Positions 34,731-45,846 are shown, counted from the stretch's first letter. The stretch: DNA of 64,000 bases from Companilactobacillus sp. RD055328 (GCF_022835675.1 NZ_BQUT01000005.1:372001-436000); one strand, 5' to 3'. Numbers and translations: made by a program. The notes: a model not told the origin generated them from the sequence alone.

Positions 34731-35587
34731 TAACCTTCACCCACGCTTCTATCAATAGCAGTAACAATTGTGAAATTAGTTAAATTAGTAGCTGGTTTCA
34801 AATAAATAACATTAGATAAGCCATATTCATCTTTTTTAACATTAATTACTTTTCCAATATATAACCCACGTGGTGTAATTCCACCCAAACCAGATGTTAT
34901 AACTTTTTGTCCAGGTTTCACATCTTTTATAGAATTAACTTGGCTCATGATTAAAACACCTGAATCTGCATTATAGCTAGAGATAACACCATTAACATCA
35001 ACAGAATCGGATTGAATCTCAGCCGCAAATCGATTACTTAAACTATTCTGTGAAGAAATTAATTCAACTTTTGAATTCGTCTTATTTACTTCTGATATAC
35101 GACCAACTAATCCCGATCCTGACATAACTGGCATATTCTTTTTAATACCATTATTTGAGCCGCGGTTAATAGTTAAATAACTTTGCCAGTCACTAGGAGA
35201 TCTTGTAATTACAGAAGCAGTTATCTTTGTGTAATCTGTTAGAGTATCATTTAATTCTAATTGTTTTTTTAAATCCTTATTCTCACTTTTAACCGTATCT
35301 AATTGAACCTTATCTTGACTATAACTTTGCAGCTTAGATTTTAATCGTTTATTTTCATTATAAGTATCAAAGAGATTAGATGCATTGTCACCTATTTGAT
35401 TAATACCATTTATAGGAGCAGTAAGAACACTTCCAATTAATCCAACAGAATCATTACCAATCTGTTGAATTAAAGGAGGTGTATTTTTTTTATCTCTTAT
35501 ATTAATAGAAATGGCGATTAGTCCAAAAGTCAAAATCACAGTAACCATTAAGACTATCAATTTTTTATTTGAGAAAAACTTGTTCAT
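34730..35587 (-). CDS. mreC: Rod shape-determining protein MreC
   Basis: MreC is a bitopic protein that forms extracytoplasmic filaments and activates the lateral-wall synthase. The 285-residue protein has one N-terminal transmembrane helix (LIVLMVTVILTFGLIAISI), a coiled coil (about residues 70-105, NENKRLKSKLQSYSQDK), and the beta-barrel MreC domain with VITRSPSDWQSYLTINRGS and GLVGRISEV. It lies downstream of mreB behind a terminator-like hairpin and is coupled to mreD. Confidence 0.95.
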   Translation of the reverse strand: MNKFFSNKKLIVLMVTVILTFGLIAISINIRDKKNTPPLIQQIGNDSVGLIGSVLTAPINGINQIGDNASNLFDTYNENKRLKSKLQSYSQDKVQLDTVKSENKDLKKQLELNDTLTDYTKITASVITRSPSDWQSYLTINRGSNNGIKKNMPVMSGSGLVGRISEVNKTNSKVELISSQNSLSNRFAAEIQSDSVDVNGVISSYNADSGVLIMSQVNSIKDVKPGQKVITSGLGGITPRGLYIGKVINVKKDEYGLSNVIYLKPATNLTNFTIVTAIDRSVGEG

Positions 35588-35611
35588 CCTTAGCTCCTAG
35601 TTAAAACGAAT

Positions 35612-35635
35612 TAAAAAAGCAGGTTTTTAACCCGC
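35612..35635 (-). terminator. Terminator-like hairpin between mreB and mreC
   Basis: On the minus strand GCGGGTT pairs with AACCTGC around AAA, followed by a run of T. mreC has no other obvious promoter, so it may be a partial terminator that lowers mreCD relative to mreB. Confidence 0.7.
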
Positions 35636-35641
35636 TCATAA

Positions 35642-36640
35642 TTAATGACGTCTGATTACATCAATATTTTTAAGCGATTCACCGGTTCCAATTGCTACAC
35701 ATTCTAGTGCATCTTGAGCAATGAATACAGGTACGCTTGTTTCATCTGAGATTACTTCAGCTAAATCACCTAATAATGCTCCACCACCAGTTAACACAAT
35801 ACCATGATCGATAATATCAGCGGCAATTTCAGGAGATGTTTCTTCTAATGTTTCTTTGATAGCTTGAATAATTTCAGCTACATCTTCTTGAATTGCGCGT
35901 GCTGCATCAACAGCGGTTAACTCAATAGTTTTTGGTAACCCAGTCATTAAATCACGTCCACGAACTGAGATAGTTTTAGTTGCATCAGCTTTTTCAATTG
36001 AAGACGAACCTATTTCCATTTTAATAGTTTCAGCTGTTCTTTCACCAATCAGCAAGCTGAATTGTTGTCTCACATAAGAGATAATTGAGTCGTCAAACTT
36101 ATCTCCAGCAACTCGTATTGATCTTGAAGATACAATACCACCTAAAGCGATAGTAGCAACATCAGTTGTACCACCACCTATATCAACAACCATACTACCA
36201 GTTGGATCCATGACAGGTAATCCTGCACCGATTGCAGCTGCAAATGGTTCTTCAATAACATAAGCTTCTTTCGCACCAGCATGTTGAGTTGCCTCAACAA
36301 CAGCGCGCTTTTCAACTTCTGTAACACCTGAAGGTACACACACCATAACAAAAGGTTTTCCAGATCCCATAACTTTTTCTAAAAAGTATTTCATCATAGA
36401 AGCAGTTGTATCATAATCGGCAATTACACCATCTTTCATTGGACGAATCGCAACGATACTTCCAGGTGTTCTACCAATCATTTCACGAGCTTCTGAACCA
36501 ACAGCAACTACTTCACCAGTCTGTGTGTTTTTTGCGACAACTGAGGGCTCGTTTAATACGATACCTTTACCATCTACATAAACTAATGTGTTTGCTGTTC
36601 CTAAATCAATTCCTACGTTTCTTGCGCCAATTCCAAACAA
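35642..36640 (-). CDS. mreB: Rod shape-determining protein MreB
   Basis: MreB is the actin homologue that organises lateral peptidoglycan synthesis along the membrane. The actin-fold motifs are present: [13 protein letters not shown] near the start, [13 protein letters not shown] in the middle and [14 protein letters not shown] near the end. It has 332 residues. It heads the mreBCD operon and has an extended -10 promoter upstream. A second MreB-like protein of 326 residues is encoded at 53068-54048. Confidence 0.97.
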   Translation of the reverse strand: MFGIGARNVGIDLGTANTLVYVDGKGIVLNEPSVVAKNTQTGEVVAVGSEAREMIGRTPGSIVAIRPMKDGVIADYDTTASMMKYFLEKVMGSGKPFVMVCVPSGVTEVEKRAVVEATQHAGAKEAYVIEEPFAAAIGAGLPVMDPTGSMVVDIGGGTTDVATIALGGIVSSRSIRVAGDKFDDSIISYVRQQFSLLIGERTAETIKMEIGSSSIEKADATKTISVRGRDLMTGLPKTIELTAVDAARAIQEDVAEIIQAIKETLEETSPEIAADIIDHGIVLTGGGALLGDLAEVISDETSVPVFIAQDALECVAIGTGESLKNIDVIRRH

Positions 36641-36678
36641 AATATATCGCCCCTTAAATTGTGTAATAGATTAGAAAG

Positions 36679-36687
36679 ATTATATCA
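36679..36687 (-). promoter_or_regulatory. Extended -10 promoter of mreB
   Basis: The minus strand reads TGATATAAT, a perfect extended -10, about 40 bases before the mreB start. No strong -35 accompanies it. It makes mreBCD independent of the radC gene upstream. Confidence 0.65.
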
Positions 36688-36736
36688 TAAATTCTTTTAA
36701 AAAATCATTCTATATTTGTCTCTATCGGCTATTTTC

Positions 36737-37393
36737 CTACATTACCCCTTCTTCCTTCAAGCTTAAATAAGAATCTTTACCAATTATTAAGTGATCTAGT
36801 AATTCACACCCCATTACTTCACCACATTTTAATAATCGATTAGTAAATTCCATATCGTGCTCAGACACCGATAGAACACCGCTCGGATGATTATGAGCAA
36901 TGATAAATTTAGATGCAGATAACTGTAAACATCGTTTAAAAATGTCTCGCGGATGTACCGTGGCAGAATTCAATGTTCCCTTGAAAACATTTTCTAATTT
37001 TATTACCTGATTTTTAGTATCAAGATATAAAATTACCACATTTTCTTGGCTAATACCTGCAAATTTCTGCACTAATAATTCTCCAACTTTTTTACTGGAA
37101 GTTATTTCCTCATATCTAATTGTTTTAGAATTTTGAACTCTTTTTCCAAGCTCTATTGCGGCTTTTATTTCTACGGCTCTGCACTTCCCCAAACCATTTA
37201 CTAATTGCAAGTCATCTAACGTTGAAAAATCTAAATCGTAAAAATTTGGATATCTCAACAATAAGTCATATGCTATTTCATCCACTGAATGACATTTGTT
37301 ACCGGACCTTATTAAGAGTTTAACCAATTCAAAATTTGTTAATCCCTCTACACCAAATTTAATGGCCGTTTGTCTTACATCGATTGTAATCAC
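36737..37393 (-). CDS. radC: RadC family (JAB/MPN domain) protein
   Basis: The C-terminal MPN-type domain carries the metal motif HNHPSG followed by SEHD (IIAHNHPSGVLSVSEHD), and the N-terminal part holds a helix-hairpin-helix (VNGLGKCRAVEIKAAIELGKR). The family was once thought to act in repair, but its function is unsettled. At 218 residues it is slightly shorter at the N-terminus than most. The start is unclear: GAGGTG, the only ribosome binding site, overlaps the GTG at 37393, so translation may begin at GTG or at a rarer codon just after it. It lies between folC and mreB. Confidence 0.88.
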   Translation of the reverse strand: MITIDVRQTAIKFGVEGLTNFELVKLLIRSGNKCHSVDEIAYDLLLRYPNFYDLDFSTLDDLQLVNGLGKCRAVEIKAAIELGKRVQNSKTIRYEEITSSKKVGELLVQKFAGISQENVVILYLDTKNQVIKLENVFKGTLNSATVHPRDIFKRCLQLSASKFIIAHNHPSGVLSVSEHDMEFTNRLLKCGEVMGCELLDHLIIGKDSYLSLKEEGVM

Positions 37394-37418
37394 CTCAACA
37401 AGTAATTACGCAAAATAA

Positions 37419-38687
37419 TTATTTTTTGTTGAAATAATTCAAGACAGTTGAAGTAAAGTGAAGTGAGCCCGTTATTACCAATATTTGATTACTACTTTCA
37501 GTGATGAATTTATCAATATAATTTTCCCACTTACTATCAAATGACATATTTACTACATCAGATTCTTTCAAACTGCGATTTTCGGCAAAAGTTGTCAAAG
37601 TTATGACATCACTCTTTTGTTCGAAAATTTTTATTACTTTGTCAAATTCTTTGTCCTTCATCATGGCCACTAAAAATTTCACATTTTTTTGAGGATAAAA
37701 ATCATTCAGCGATTTCACTAATGCTCTTGCGGCAGGTTCATTATGTGCCCCATCTAAAATCACTAATGGTTCCTGGTTAACAACTTGCATTCTAGTTAGA
37801 ACTTGAACTTGCTTCACAGAATCTTTAATTAATTGAAAATCTACAGTTTTATTTTTCTGATTTTGATATTTGATAAATACTTCAATTGCAACTGCGACAT
37901 TTTTAATTTGATAATTTGCAATACTTGAAAGGCTTATATCGGTAATTTTGTTATTTTTATCTACATAATCAAACGTATATCCATAACGATCTTTTTTTAT
38001 ATTATTGATATAAAAATCTTTTGTTAATCGATACACCTCAGAATGTTCTTGTTTTGCTTTTTGTTCAAGAATAGGAACTAACTTCTTCTCAACATCCCCT
38101 AAAATTACTATACTATCTTTTTTAATAATCCCTGATTTTTCACGGGCAGTATCTTTTAGAGTAGGACCAATTAAAGCTTTATGATCCATCCCAATATTAT
38201 TAATAACTGAAATCACCGAATTAACAACATTAGTCTTATCATGGCTACCACCAATACCAACTTCAATAACAGCCACTTCAACGTTTTGTCGACTAAAATA
38301 AAGCAATCCTAGTACAGTAACAAATTCAAACTCAACTAAGAAAAAGTCTGAATCAAGACTTGCTACTTTATCCTTTATTTCATTTATCAGATGCAGTAAA
38401 TCTGCATCATCAATAAATTGATCATTTATTTGAAAACGTTCTTTGAATTCTACAATATATGGTGAAGTAAACATCCCTACCTTATATCCTGAATTAATTA
38501 GCATCTTATCCGTATAATGTGCCACTGATCCCTTACCATTGGTTCCAGTTATATGTATGACTTCATATTCATCTTGGGGATTATTAAATTCAGTCAGAAT
38601 TTTTTTCATGAAATTTAAATCAGAATTCTTATGGGTTTTAGGTAAGCTGTGTATGTAAGCAATACCTTCTTTAATATTATTTATCAT
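37419..38687 (-). CDS. folC: Folylpolyglutamate synthase / dihydrofolate synthase family
   Basis: FolC adds glutamates to folates (and in some bacteria glutamate to dihydropteroate). The ATP-binding loop HITGTNGKGSVAHY lies near residues 44-57. The Mur-ligase-like second motif is VGIGGSHDKTNVV, and the ILDGAHNEPAARAL segment lies in the C-terminal domain. At 422 residues it is full length. It is downstream of valS, from which a terminator separates it on the other side, and 25 bases before radC. Confidence 0.93.
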   Translation of the reverse strand: MINNIKEGIAYIHSLPKTHKNSDLNFMKKILTEFNNPQDEYEVIHITGTNGKGSVAHYTDKMLINSGYKVGMFTSPYIVEFKERFQINDQFIDDADLLHLINEIKDKVASLDSDFFLVEFEFVTVLGLLYFSRQNVEVAVIEVGIGGSHDKTNVVNSVISVINNIGMDHKALIGPTLKDTAREKSGIIKKDSIVILGDVEKKLVPILEQKAKQEHSEVYRLTKDFYINNIKKDRYGYTFDYVDKNNKITDISLSSIANYQIKNVAVAIEVFIKYQNQKNKTVDFQLIKDSVKQVQVLTRMQVVNQEPLVILDGAHNEPAARALVKSLNDFYPQKNVKFLVAMMKDKEFDKVIKIFEQKSDVITLTTFAENRSLKESDVVNMSFDSKWENYIDKFITESSNQILVITGSLHFTSTVLNYFNKK

Positions 38688-38701
38688 AGTTTAGTTATAA
38701 C

Positions 38702-38732
38702 AAAAAAAGCCTGCTTTCGCAGGCTTTTTTTA
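38702..38732 (-). terminator. Intrinsic terminator after valS
   Basis: GCCTGC and GCAGGC pair around TTTC, flanked by A- and T-runs, and the T-tail side overlaps the valS stop codon. folC lies downstream after about 15 bases, so its transcription may rely on read-through. Confidence 0.9.
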
Positions 38733-41372
38733 TTTTTGTAATTGATCAATACGTTCTTGAACTTTTTGTAGACGTTCTTGATAATCAATTAATTTTTCTT
38801 TTTCTTCATTAACGACTGCTTCTGGTGCTTTCGCAACAAATCCAGCGTTAGATAGTTTTTTATTAACGCGGTCAATCTCTGATTGCATCTTTTTAAGTTC
38901 TTCTTGTTGACGACTAATTTCTTCATCAATATTAATTAACTCAGCTAATGGAACATATACTTCAGCCCCATTAATAACAGCCGTCATTGCTAATTCTGGT
39001 GCTTTTGCATCAAGACTAATTTCCAGATCCTTAGGATGTCCGAATCTATCAATATATTCAGTATTATCTTCTAAAGTAGCTTTAATATTTTCATCAGCTG
39101 CTTTAATAATAATATCAACTTCACTTGATAATGGTGCATTAGCATCTGAACGAATCTTTCTAATTGCCTTAATTAATTCAATTAAGATTGTCATTTGATC
39201 ATTAGCATCATTGTTTTCGAATTCAGTATGTACTATTGGATATTCTTGCAGTGAAATTGATTGTCCAACATGTTCCATACTCAACCAAATTTTTTCAGTA
39301 ACAAATGGCATAATCGGATGCATCAATTTCAAGATTTGATCTAATACATAAGCCAATACATAACGTTTGTGGGCTTTAGCGGCTTCATCTTCACCATTAA
39401 GAGTTGCCTTACTCATTTCGATATACCAATCACAGAAATCATTCCAGATAAAGTTATACAAATTACGACCAACTTCACCAAAATCAAAACGTTCATATAG
39501 GTCTGTAACCTCAATAACAGTATCGTTCAACTTAGCTAATATCCAGTCATCAGATAAGTCATTTTGACTCATATCAGGAATCTCAGTAACTGCTGGAGTA
39601 TCTTCCAAATTCATAATTACGTAACGACTAGCATTCCAAATCTTATTGATAAAATTCCATGCAGAATCCATCTTATCGTAACTGAAACGAGTATCTTGAC
39701 CAGGTGTAGAACCATTCATCAAGAACCAACGTAATGCATCAGCTCCGTATTTTTCAATGATTTCCATTGGATCAATACCGTTACCCAATGACTTACTCAT
39801 CTTACGTCCTTGTTCATCACGGATTAATCCATGGATAACAACATTTTCAAATGGTCTTTCATCAGTAAACTTCAGACTTTGGAATATCATTCTTGATACC
39901 CAGAAAAAGATAATATCATATCCTGTAACTAAGGTATTTGTTGGGAAATAACGTTTGAAGTCTGCACTTTCAGTATCCGGCCAACCCATTGTAGAAAATG
40001 GCCATAGAGCACTTGAGAACCATGTATCAAGAACATCGTTTTCTTGCGTCCAATTTTCAATATCTTTAGGTGCTTCTTCACCAACGTAGACTTCACCAGT
40101 TTGTTTGTGATACCAAGCCGGAATTCTATGTCCCCACCATAATTGACGAGAGATAACCCAATCATGAACATTTTCCATCCATTGGTTATAAGTGTTTTCA
40201 AAACGGTCAGGAACAAAGTTTACTCGATCATTTGTTTTTTGATTGTCCATAGCTGCCTTAGCTAAAGGTTGCATCTTAACAAACCATTGAGTTGAAAGAC
40301 GAGGTTCAACTTGAACACCTGAACGTTCTGAATGACCAACACTATGAACCATTGGTTCAACTTTGATTAAGAATCCTTCACTATCCAGGTCCTTAACCAA
40401 TTGCTTACGCGCATCAAAACGATCCATGCCATTGTACTTACCAGCACGTTCATTCATTGTTCCGTTATCGTTCATAACATTAATACGTTCTAGATCATGA
40501 CGATTACCAACCTCAAAGTCATTAGGATCGTGAGCTGGTGTTATCTTAACCATCCCTGTTCCAAATTCCATTTCAACATGGTGATCAGCAATAATTGGAA
40601 TCTTACGATCTGTAAGTGGCAAGATTAATTCTTTACCAACTAAATTTCTATAACGTTCATCTGATGGATTAACTGCAACTGCAGTATCTCCAAACATTGT
40701 TTCAGGACGAGTTGTAGCTATTTCAATATCACCACTACCATCAGCAAATGGGTAACGAACATGATAGAATGCCCCTTCATCATCTTGATGAAGAACTTCA
40801 ATATCTGATAAAGCAGTTTGTAATTGTGGATCCCAATTAATTATGTACTCACCGCGATAAATTAATCCTTCTTCATACATTTTAACGAAGACTTTACGCA
40901 CCGCTTTTGATAAGCCTTCATCAAGAGTAAAACGTTCACGATCGTAATCTAATGATAGGCCTAATTTACCCCATTGAGATTTAATTGTTGCAGCATATTC
41001 ATCTTTCCAGTTCCAAACTTCTTCAACAAATTTCTCACGACCCATTTCATGACGGTCTTTGCCTTCTTTTCTCAACTTAGCTTCAACTTTAGCTTGAGTT
41101 GCAATTCCAGCATGATCCATCCCTGGTAAGTATAAAGTATCGAACCCTTGCATTCTTTTTAGTCGAACTAATGTATCTTGGATTGTTGTATCCCAAGCAT
41201 GCCCTAGATGAAGTACTCCAGTAACATTGGGTGGTGGGATAACGATTGAATATGGCTTAGCTTCTTTATTTCCTGACGGTTTGAATACACCGGCATCAAG
41301 CCATTTCTGATAGCGACCATTTTCAACATCAGTTGGATTGTATTTTGAATCCATGTTTACTTCTTTAGTCAT
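38730..41372 (-). CDS. valS: Valyl-tRNA synthetase
   Basis: This class I synthetase charges tRNA-Val. The HIGH motif is seen as HLGH (in [15 protein letters not shown], near residue 58) and KMSKS in [11 protein letters not shown] near residue 530. The editing domain lies between. A C-terminal coiled-coil arm (about residues 815-880), rich in Glu, Lys and Gln, ends the protein and is the valyl type tRNA-binding tail. It is full length at 880 residues. GGAGGAACT directly precedes the ATG at 41372. It is controlled by a T-box leader. Confidence 0.98.
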   Translation of the reverse strand: MTKEVNMDSKYNPTDVENGRYQKWLDAGVFKPSGNKEAKPYSIVIPPPNVTGVLHLGHAWDTTIQDTLVRLKRMQGFDTLYLPGMDHAGIATQAKVEAKLRKEGKDRHEMGREKFVEEVWNWKDEYAATIKSQWGKLGLSLDYDRERFTLDEGLSKAVRKVFVKMYEEGLIYRGEYIINWDPQLQTALSDIEVLHQDDEGAFYHVRYPFADGSGDIEIATTRPETMFGDTAVAVNPSDERYRNLVGKELILPLTDRKIPIIADHHVEMEFGTGMVKITPAHDPNDFEVGNRHDLERINVMNDNGTMNERAGKYNGMDRFDARKQLVKDLDSEGFLIKVEPMVHSVGHSERSGVQVEPRLSTQWFVKMQPLAKAAMDNQKTNDRVNFVPDRFENTYNQWMENVHDWVISRQLWWGHRIPAWYHKQTGEVYVGEEAPKDIENWTQENDVLDTWFSSALWPFSTMGWPDTESADFKRYFPTNTLVTGYDIIFFWVSRMIFQSLKFTDERPFENVVIHGLIRDEQGRKMSKSLGNGIDPMEIIEKYGADALRWFLMNGSTPGQDTRFSYDKMDSAWNFINKIWNASRYVIMNLEDTPAVTEIPDMSQNDLSDDWILAKLNDTVIEVTDLYERFDFGEVGRNLYNFIWNDFCDWYIEMSKATLNGEDEAAKAHKRYVLAYVLDQILKLMHPIMPFVTEKIWLSMEHVGQSISLQEYPIVHTEFENNDANDQMTILIELIKAIRKIRSDANAPLSSEVDIIIKAADENIKATLEDNTEYIDRFGHPKDLEISLDAKAPELAMTAVINGAEVYVPLAELINIDEEISRQQEELKKMQSEIDRVNKKLSNAGFVAKAPEAVVNEEKEKLIDYQERLQKVQERIDQLQK

Positions 41373-41435
41373 AGTTCCTCCAGTATGAGACGTAATCTTT
41401 ATATCAACTTACGTCAATTATATTTTTCTATAGAA

Positions 41436-41650
41436 TAAAAAAATCGTCCATGTCTTTACGACATAGGACGATTTCTTCGTGGTACCACCTAAATTTAAGA
41501 GTACTTAAATATACTCTCCTCAAATAGTTAACGGTATCCCGATCGTATAGATAGCTCACAAGTAACATTCTTATATTCGTTGGATGTTTTCACCAGCCAC
41601 ATCTTCTCTAATCAACGGGAACAATAAGAACCTCTTGGTCTCAGCCTTTA
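41436..41650 (-). promoter_or_regulatory. T-box leader of valS
   Basis: The minus strand holds the T-box GGTGGTACCACGAA (41476-41489). It is followed by a long terminator stem formed by AAATCGTCC and its complement (about 41439-41474), then a T-run. A stem I base pairing TTCTTAT with ATAAGAA is visible further upstream. Valine specificity follows from the gene; the specifier was not assigned with confidence. Confidence 0.93.
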
Positions 41651-41655
41651 ATAGA

Positions 41656-41684
41656 ATACTAATGTAATTAATGCTTACAGTCAA
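41656..41684 (-). promoter_or_regulatory. Promoter of valS
   Basis: On the minus strand TTGACT (41679-41684) and TAGTAT (41656-41661) are spaced by 17 bases. The -35 lies only a few bases after the thiI stop codon. Transcription would start near 41650 at the head of the T-box leader. Confidence 0.7.
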
Positions 41685-41690
41685 TATTTA

Positions 41691-42908
41691 TTAAAGTAAA
41701 TCACTAATTTCTTCATCTTTTTCATCTAGGAAAGTTTCATTAGGCATAACTATTGTTTCTGTTACTCCTGCTAATGATCTTTGTACTAAGCCATCAATAT
41801 CTAACTCTGATTCAAACTTAATTGCTTTTTCTAAATTAGGACGAGTCTTGGGACTTGGTGGAGCAAAAACTGTACAGCAGTCTTCATATGGTTGTACAGA
41901 TAAATCAAACGTGTCGATGTCTTCCGCAATTTTGATAATTTCCGTCTTATCCATATTAGACACAGGACGTAAGATTGGCGTATTTGTTACTTCGTTAATT
42001 GCCACCATGCTTTCTAATGTCTGAGAAGCTACTTGACCTACAGCTTCACCATTAAAAATAGCTAAACCATCATTATTTTTTCTAATCAAGTCAGTCAATC
42101 TCATCATAAAACGACGTTGAATAGTCATCAAGTAACCTTCTGGTAATTCAGACTTGATAGTTTCTTGAATTTCAGTAAATGGTACCGAAATGAACTTAAT
42201 TGGACCTGAGTATGCGGCTAGCTTCCCTGTTAACTCTTTTGCTTTCTTCAAAGCATTTTCACTTGTATATGGAGGACTGTAGAAATGTACCATTTCTAAT
42301 TCAACTCCGCGCTTCATTGCTAAGAATCCAGCAACCGGTGAATCAATTCCACCTGATAACATTAGTTCAGCTTTCCCAGCTGTCCCAACAGGCAAGCCTC
42401 CGGCTCCCTTAATAACTTGATTAGATAGATAAATTCCGTCACCGCGAACTTCGACTAATAGTTTGATATCTGGTTTACGCATTTCTACAGCAATTCCAGG
42501 GATTTCAGTATATATATAATCGCCAAGCTGTAAGTTAATTTCATTGGTATCTAACTCATAATTGTGGTCAGAACGCTTAGTATTAACCTTAAAGGACATC
42601 CCTTCAGTATAAATTTCTTTCATCATTTCTAAAGCGACTTTTTTAACCTCTTCAAAGTCTCTTGAAACTTTTATACTAGGAGAAAATGTCTGAATACCAA
42701 AGACTTTCTGTAATCGACTCATTACTTCTTTGTAATCGGCTCCATTTAATTGAATATGCATACGATCACGATGAGGACGAATGCTTAGATTATCAATTCC
42801 GTTTAATACTTTAGTTACATTACCGTTTAGACGACTGATAAAGTCCTTACGATTCTTTCCTTTTGTTGATAGCTCGCCGTAGCGAACCATTATTTCTGTA
42901 TAATTCAT
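41691..42908 (-). CDS. thiI: tRNA 4-thiouridine synthase ThiI
   Basis: ThiI thiolates U8 of tRNA and in some bacteria supplies sulfur for the thiamine thiazole. The N-terminal ferredoxin-like and THUMP domains cover about residues 1-165 (with [13 protein letters not shown]). The PP-loop is [15 protein letters not shown] near 180-194. At 405 residues it lacks the C-terminal rhodanese domain of E. coli ThiI, as in B. subtilis, so sulfur must come straight from a desulfurase. [18 protein letters not shown] holds two adjacent cysteines. The desulfurase gene lies 11 bases upstream. Confidence 0.96.
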   Translation of the reverse strand: MNYTEIMVRYGELSTKGKNRKDFISRLNGNVTKVLNGIDNLSIRPHRDRMHIQLNGADYKEVMSRLQKVFGIQTFSPSIKVSRDFEEVKKVALEMMKEIYTEGMSFKVNTKRSDHNYELDTNEINLQLGDYIYTEIPGIAVEMRKPDIKLLVEVRGDGIYLSNQVIKGAGGLPVGTAGKAELMLSGGIDSPVAGFLAMKRGVELEMVHFYSPPYTSENALKKAKELTGKLAAYSGPIKFISVPFTEIQETIKSELPEGYLMTIQRRFMMRLTDLIRKNNDGLAIFNGEAVGQVASQTLESMVAINEVTNTPILRPVSNMDKTEIIKIAEDIDTFDLSVQPYEDCCTVFAPPSPKTRPNLEKAIKFESELDIDGLVQRSLAGVTETIVMPNETFLDEKDEEISDLL

Positions 42909-42919
42909 GAATTCACCTA

Positions 42920-44065
42920 TTAATTTAGTATTTGAAAATGGTTATAAATTTCATCAAGAGCATTAATGAATAATAACATTTCTTCTTTCGTATTTGTATC
43001 ATCTAAACTCACACGAACAGCGCTAGTTGCAATATTTTCTGGTACTTGCATAGCTTTTAGTGTTCCTGATTCCACACCTTTTTTAGATGAACACGCACTA
43101 GTAGTTGAAATATAAATATCATATTCTTCAAAAGCATGTACTATTGTTTCTCCACGTACACCATGTAAAGCGAAACAAATTATATTTGGTGCATATTTAT
43201 CAGTAACTGGAGAAAAAATAGTAACGTTATTCATGTCTTCTAAATGATCAACTAACATCTTTTTAAGTTCTAATTGTTGCTTAGCACTACTATCTTCATG
43301 TTCTTTTAGCATTCTTAAAGCCTTAGCCATAGCCGCAATAGCTGGCGTATTCTCTGTTCCACTACGTTGACCTGCTTCTTGACCACCACCAGTCATAAAG
43401 TCTTCTATTCGTTTACCTTCTTTATAGTAAACAAATCCGACTCCTCGTGGTGCATGAAATTTATGACCAGAAAACGTCATGAAATCTACTCGATCATTCA
43501 TATATTGATCTTCTAAATTTTTACCAATAGCTTGTACGGCATCGACATGAAAATGAACAGTTGGATATTCTGTCAGGATTTCTGATATTTCATTGATTGG
43601 TTGAATAGTACCTATTTCATTATTAACGGCCATAATAGAAACTAAGATTGTGTCTTTTCTGATTGCTTGTTTCACATCTTCAGGACGCACAAAGCCGTTT
43701 TTATCAACAGGCAAATACGTTACTTCATAGCCTAATTTTTCTAATTGTTTAACGGAATTAATAACTGCAGGATGTTCAATAGAAGTCGTGATAATGTGCT
43801 TACCAAATACACGTTTTTCCATTGCAGTTCCCTTGATAATCCAGTTATTTCCTTCAGTTCCACCACTAGTAAAAAAAATTTCTGATGGTTTAACTTTTAA
43901 TAGCTCTGCTATTTGTTGACGAGATGATGTTAGTAACTGAAAAGCTTTTTCACCATATTTATGCAAACTAGATGGATTTCCATAAAAATCCGTACTAACT
44001 TTATTATATGTATTTAATACTTCAGAATTGACTTTAGTCGTCGCACTGTTATCGAAATAAATCAT
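42920..44065 (-). CDS. Cysteine desulfurase, ThiI-linked (NifZ type)
   Basis: This is the second class I cysteine desulfurase of the window, with [15 protein letters not shown] at the N-terminus, the PLP lysine in [15 protein letters not shown] (near residue 200) and the catalytic loop [11 protein letters not shown] (near 325). At 381 residues it matches the B. subtilis NifZ that feeds ThiI, and thiI follows directly. I start it at 44065 ([11 protein letters not shown]), since GGTGG lies eight bases upstream. An in-frame ATG at 44080 overlaps that ribosome binding site. A terminator after ezrA separates it from the upstream gene. Confidence 0.93.
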   Translation of the reverse strand: MIYFDNSATTKVNSEVLNTYNKVSTDFYGNPSSLHKYGEKAFQLLTSSRQQIAELLKVKPSEIFFTSGGTEGNNWIIKGTAMEKRVFGKHIITTSIEHPAVINSVKQLEKLGYEVTYLPVDKNGFVRPEDVKQAIRKDTILVSIMAVNNEIGTIQPINEISEILTEYPTVHFHVDAVQAIGKNLEDQYMNDRVDFMTFSGHKFHAPRGVGFVYYKEGKRIEDFMTGGGQEAGQRSGTENTPAIAAMAKALRMLKEHEDSSAKQQLELKKMLVDHLEDMNNVTIFSPVTDKYAPNIICFALHGVRGETIVHAFEEYDIYISTTSACSSKKGVESGTLKAMQVPENIATSAVRVSLDDTNTKEEMLLFINALDEIYNHFQILN

Positions 44066-44087
44066 TATTATTACCACCATTTCAAAT

Positions 44088-44112
44088 AAAAAAGCCGTTA
44101 AACGGCTTTTTA
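44088..44112 (-). terminator. Intrinsic terminator after ezrA
   Basis: AAAAAGCCG and CGGCTTTTT form a stem around TTAAA with T-runs. It closes the ezrA transcript before the desulfurase-thiI pair. Confidence 0.85.
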
Positions 44113-44142
44113 ACTTTTAATATCATATAACATTTTGTCAAT

Positions 44143-45846
44143 TTAATCATCCATTGATGCTTTTAGTCTTTCAATTGATCCGGGTTCAATTACTTCTAAA
44201 GCAGTTGCAATTGTCTTAAAGGCTTCATTATATTCAAAACGTTGATCATATAAACGACGAGCTTCTATAGAAGCCGCATTGATATTTTCATCATTATTAA
44301 TGTAACGATTAGCATATTGGATTGCACGTTCAGATATTCTCACATCATAAATAAGTTCTTTAGTTTTTTGATCTAAGTTATTTAGATCTTCTTGCACAAT
44401 TATTAATTGTTTAGAAATATCATCAATATTGATTTTATCTTGACTAAGCTTATCTTGTAACCTATCAATCTCTGTAGCTACCATCTTAAAGTAATCTAAG
44501 TATGATTTTGGTAAACCACGTAAACGCATTTGATCAACAATATTCTTTTGTTTCTTCATATCGTTTCTAAAGGTTTTAATACTAACACGTGCGACTCGTT
44601 CACCATCAAACATCTCTTGTACATCGTTATGTATTTGACGTTGTTTTTCTTCAATCTTTGTTAATTCACTTGTTATTTTTTCGTACTCACTTAGAACTTT
44701 CGAATAAATAACGCTACTCTTACTAATCTTTTCAGCTATATCTTCATAATTTTCACTAAGATTAAAGATTTGTTTTTTAAAATTGCGTGCTGTATCTAAT
44801 TCGTCATTTAAAAGGACATAATTACGATCAACTTTTTCTAGATCTGTTACTAATACTTCATTTTGTCGTTGTGCATGTTGTAAAAATTCAAATACCGGAT
44901 TACTTTGTTTTGTTACTTTGATTTTTGCATTACTTTCAGATTCAAGTAAGTCGTATAGTTGATCGATCTCAATAGCGATTGCCTTATTATCAATTTCTAC
45001 TGATGAAAAATCAAAAACGCCTAATTTTTCTTTTGCACTTCCAATGGCATTGGTAACTTGCATTACCCCATCTTCAATTCCTGGCTCATTAAAAGCAAAT
45101 TTTTGTGCTTTCATTTTATTATAAACGTGTTCAATTTCTTCAATTTGACCAGGAAATGTATCAATTAAGTCTTGATATAAGGGTTCAGTTTTTTTCATTT
45201 GATAATCAATTATATCGGTTTTCTTTTTGATATCTTCTAATAGATTTTTAGCTTCTAAATGATCCCCACTTTCAGTTAGAGCCTTTTCTTTATCAAATAA
45301 TTGTTCAACTTCTACTAATTCAGCTTCTAAACTAGAAGCAGCTGGGCCATATACAAAAGACTTAGTTAATAATTGTTTTCTAATTTTTTGGTATTTATTT
45401 TGCAAACTATCATTTTGAGAAGCATTAATTTTTGTGCTCTCGGCTAAACTAGCCAGATTAGTATTAGTCTCATTCAATTGTGCTTTAACATTATCAATTA
45501 TTTGAAATTGCTTTTTAATTTTATTATGTGAGCTAATAATCTTAAAACTAGAGTTATTTTCTTGAATTAATTTAATATCTTCATTGATAGAAGGAATAAT
45601 TTCATCAGCAATATTTTGGTAAGTCTGTTTTTGCTTTTCGTAGCTTCTAAGACTAGCCCCAGTTTGTTGAACATCTTTTAAATCGTCAATTAATTTTTGA
45701 GTTTTATTTAATTTGATGAGGTCAACACGTTCTTGTGCCTCAATTAGATTTTTTTCATTCTTATTTGACATGTACCAAATAACCGTAATCAATACGATTA
45801 ATAGTATAATAACAGCAATAAAAATATTTAATAACACGGTTTCCAC
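44143..45846 (-). CDS. ezrA: Septation ring formation regulator EzrA
   Basis: EzrA is a membrane-anchored spectrin-like protein that restrains FtsZ assembly and links the ring to penicillin-binding proteins. The 567-residue protein has one N-terminal helix (LLNIFIAVIILLIVLITVIWYM) and is otherwise almost wholly alpha-helical coiled coil (for example ELTKIEEKQRQIHNDVQEM). The C-terminal RLYDQRFEYNEAFKTIATAL segment is typical. Full length. It is monocistronic, between the rpsD leader upstream (divergent) and a terminator downstream. Confidence 0.95.
   Translation of the reverse strand: METVLLNIFIAVIILLIVLITVIWYMSNKNEKNLIEAQERVDLIKLNKTQKLIDDLKDVQQTGASLRSYEKQKQTYQNIADEIIPSINEDIKLIQENNSSFKIISSHNKIKKQFQIIDNVKAQLNETNTNLASLAESTKINASQNDSLQNKYQKIRKQLLTKSFVYGPAASSLEAELVEVEQLFDKEKALTESGDHLEAKNLLEDIKKKTDIIDYQMKKTEPLYQDLIDTFPGQIEEIEHVYNKMKAQKFAFNEPGIEDGVMQVTNAIGSAKEKLGVFDFSSVEIDNKAIAIEIDQLYDLLESESNAKIKVTKQSNPVFEFLQHAQRQNEVLVTDLEKVDRNYVLLNDELDTARNFKKQIFNLSENYEDIAEKISKSSVIYSKVLSEYEKITSELTKIEEKQRQIHNDVQEMFDGERVARVSIKTFRNDMKKQKNIVDQMRLRGLPKSYLDYFKMVATEIDRLQDKLSQDKINIDDISKQLIIVQEDLNNLDQKTKELIYDVRISERAIQYANRYINNDENINAASIEARRLYDQRFEYNEAFKTIATALEVIEPGSIERLKASMDD

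Noticed and set aside
36406-36657. Histidine/leucine/glutamine-rich plus-strand frame opposite mreB
   Set aside because: Shadow of the N-terminal mreB coding region.
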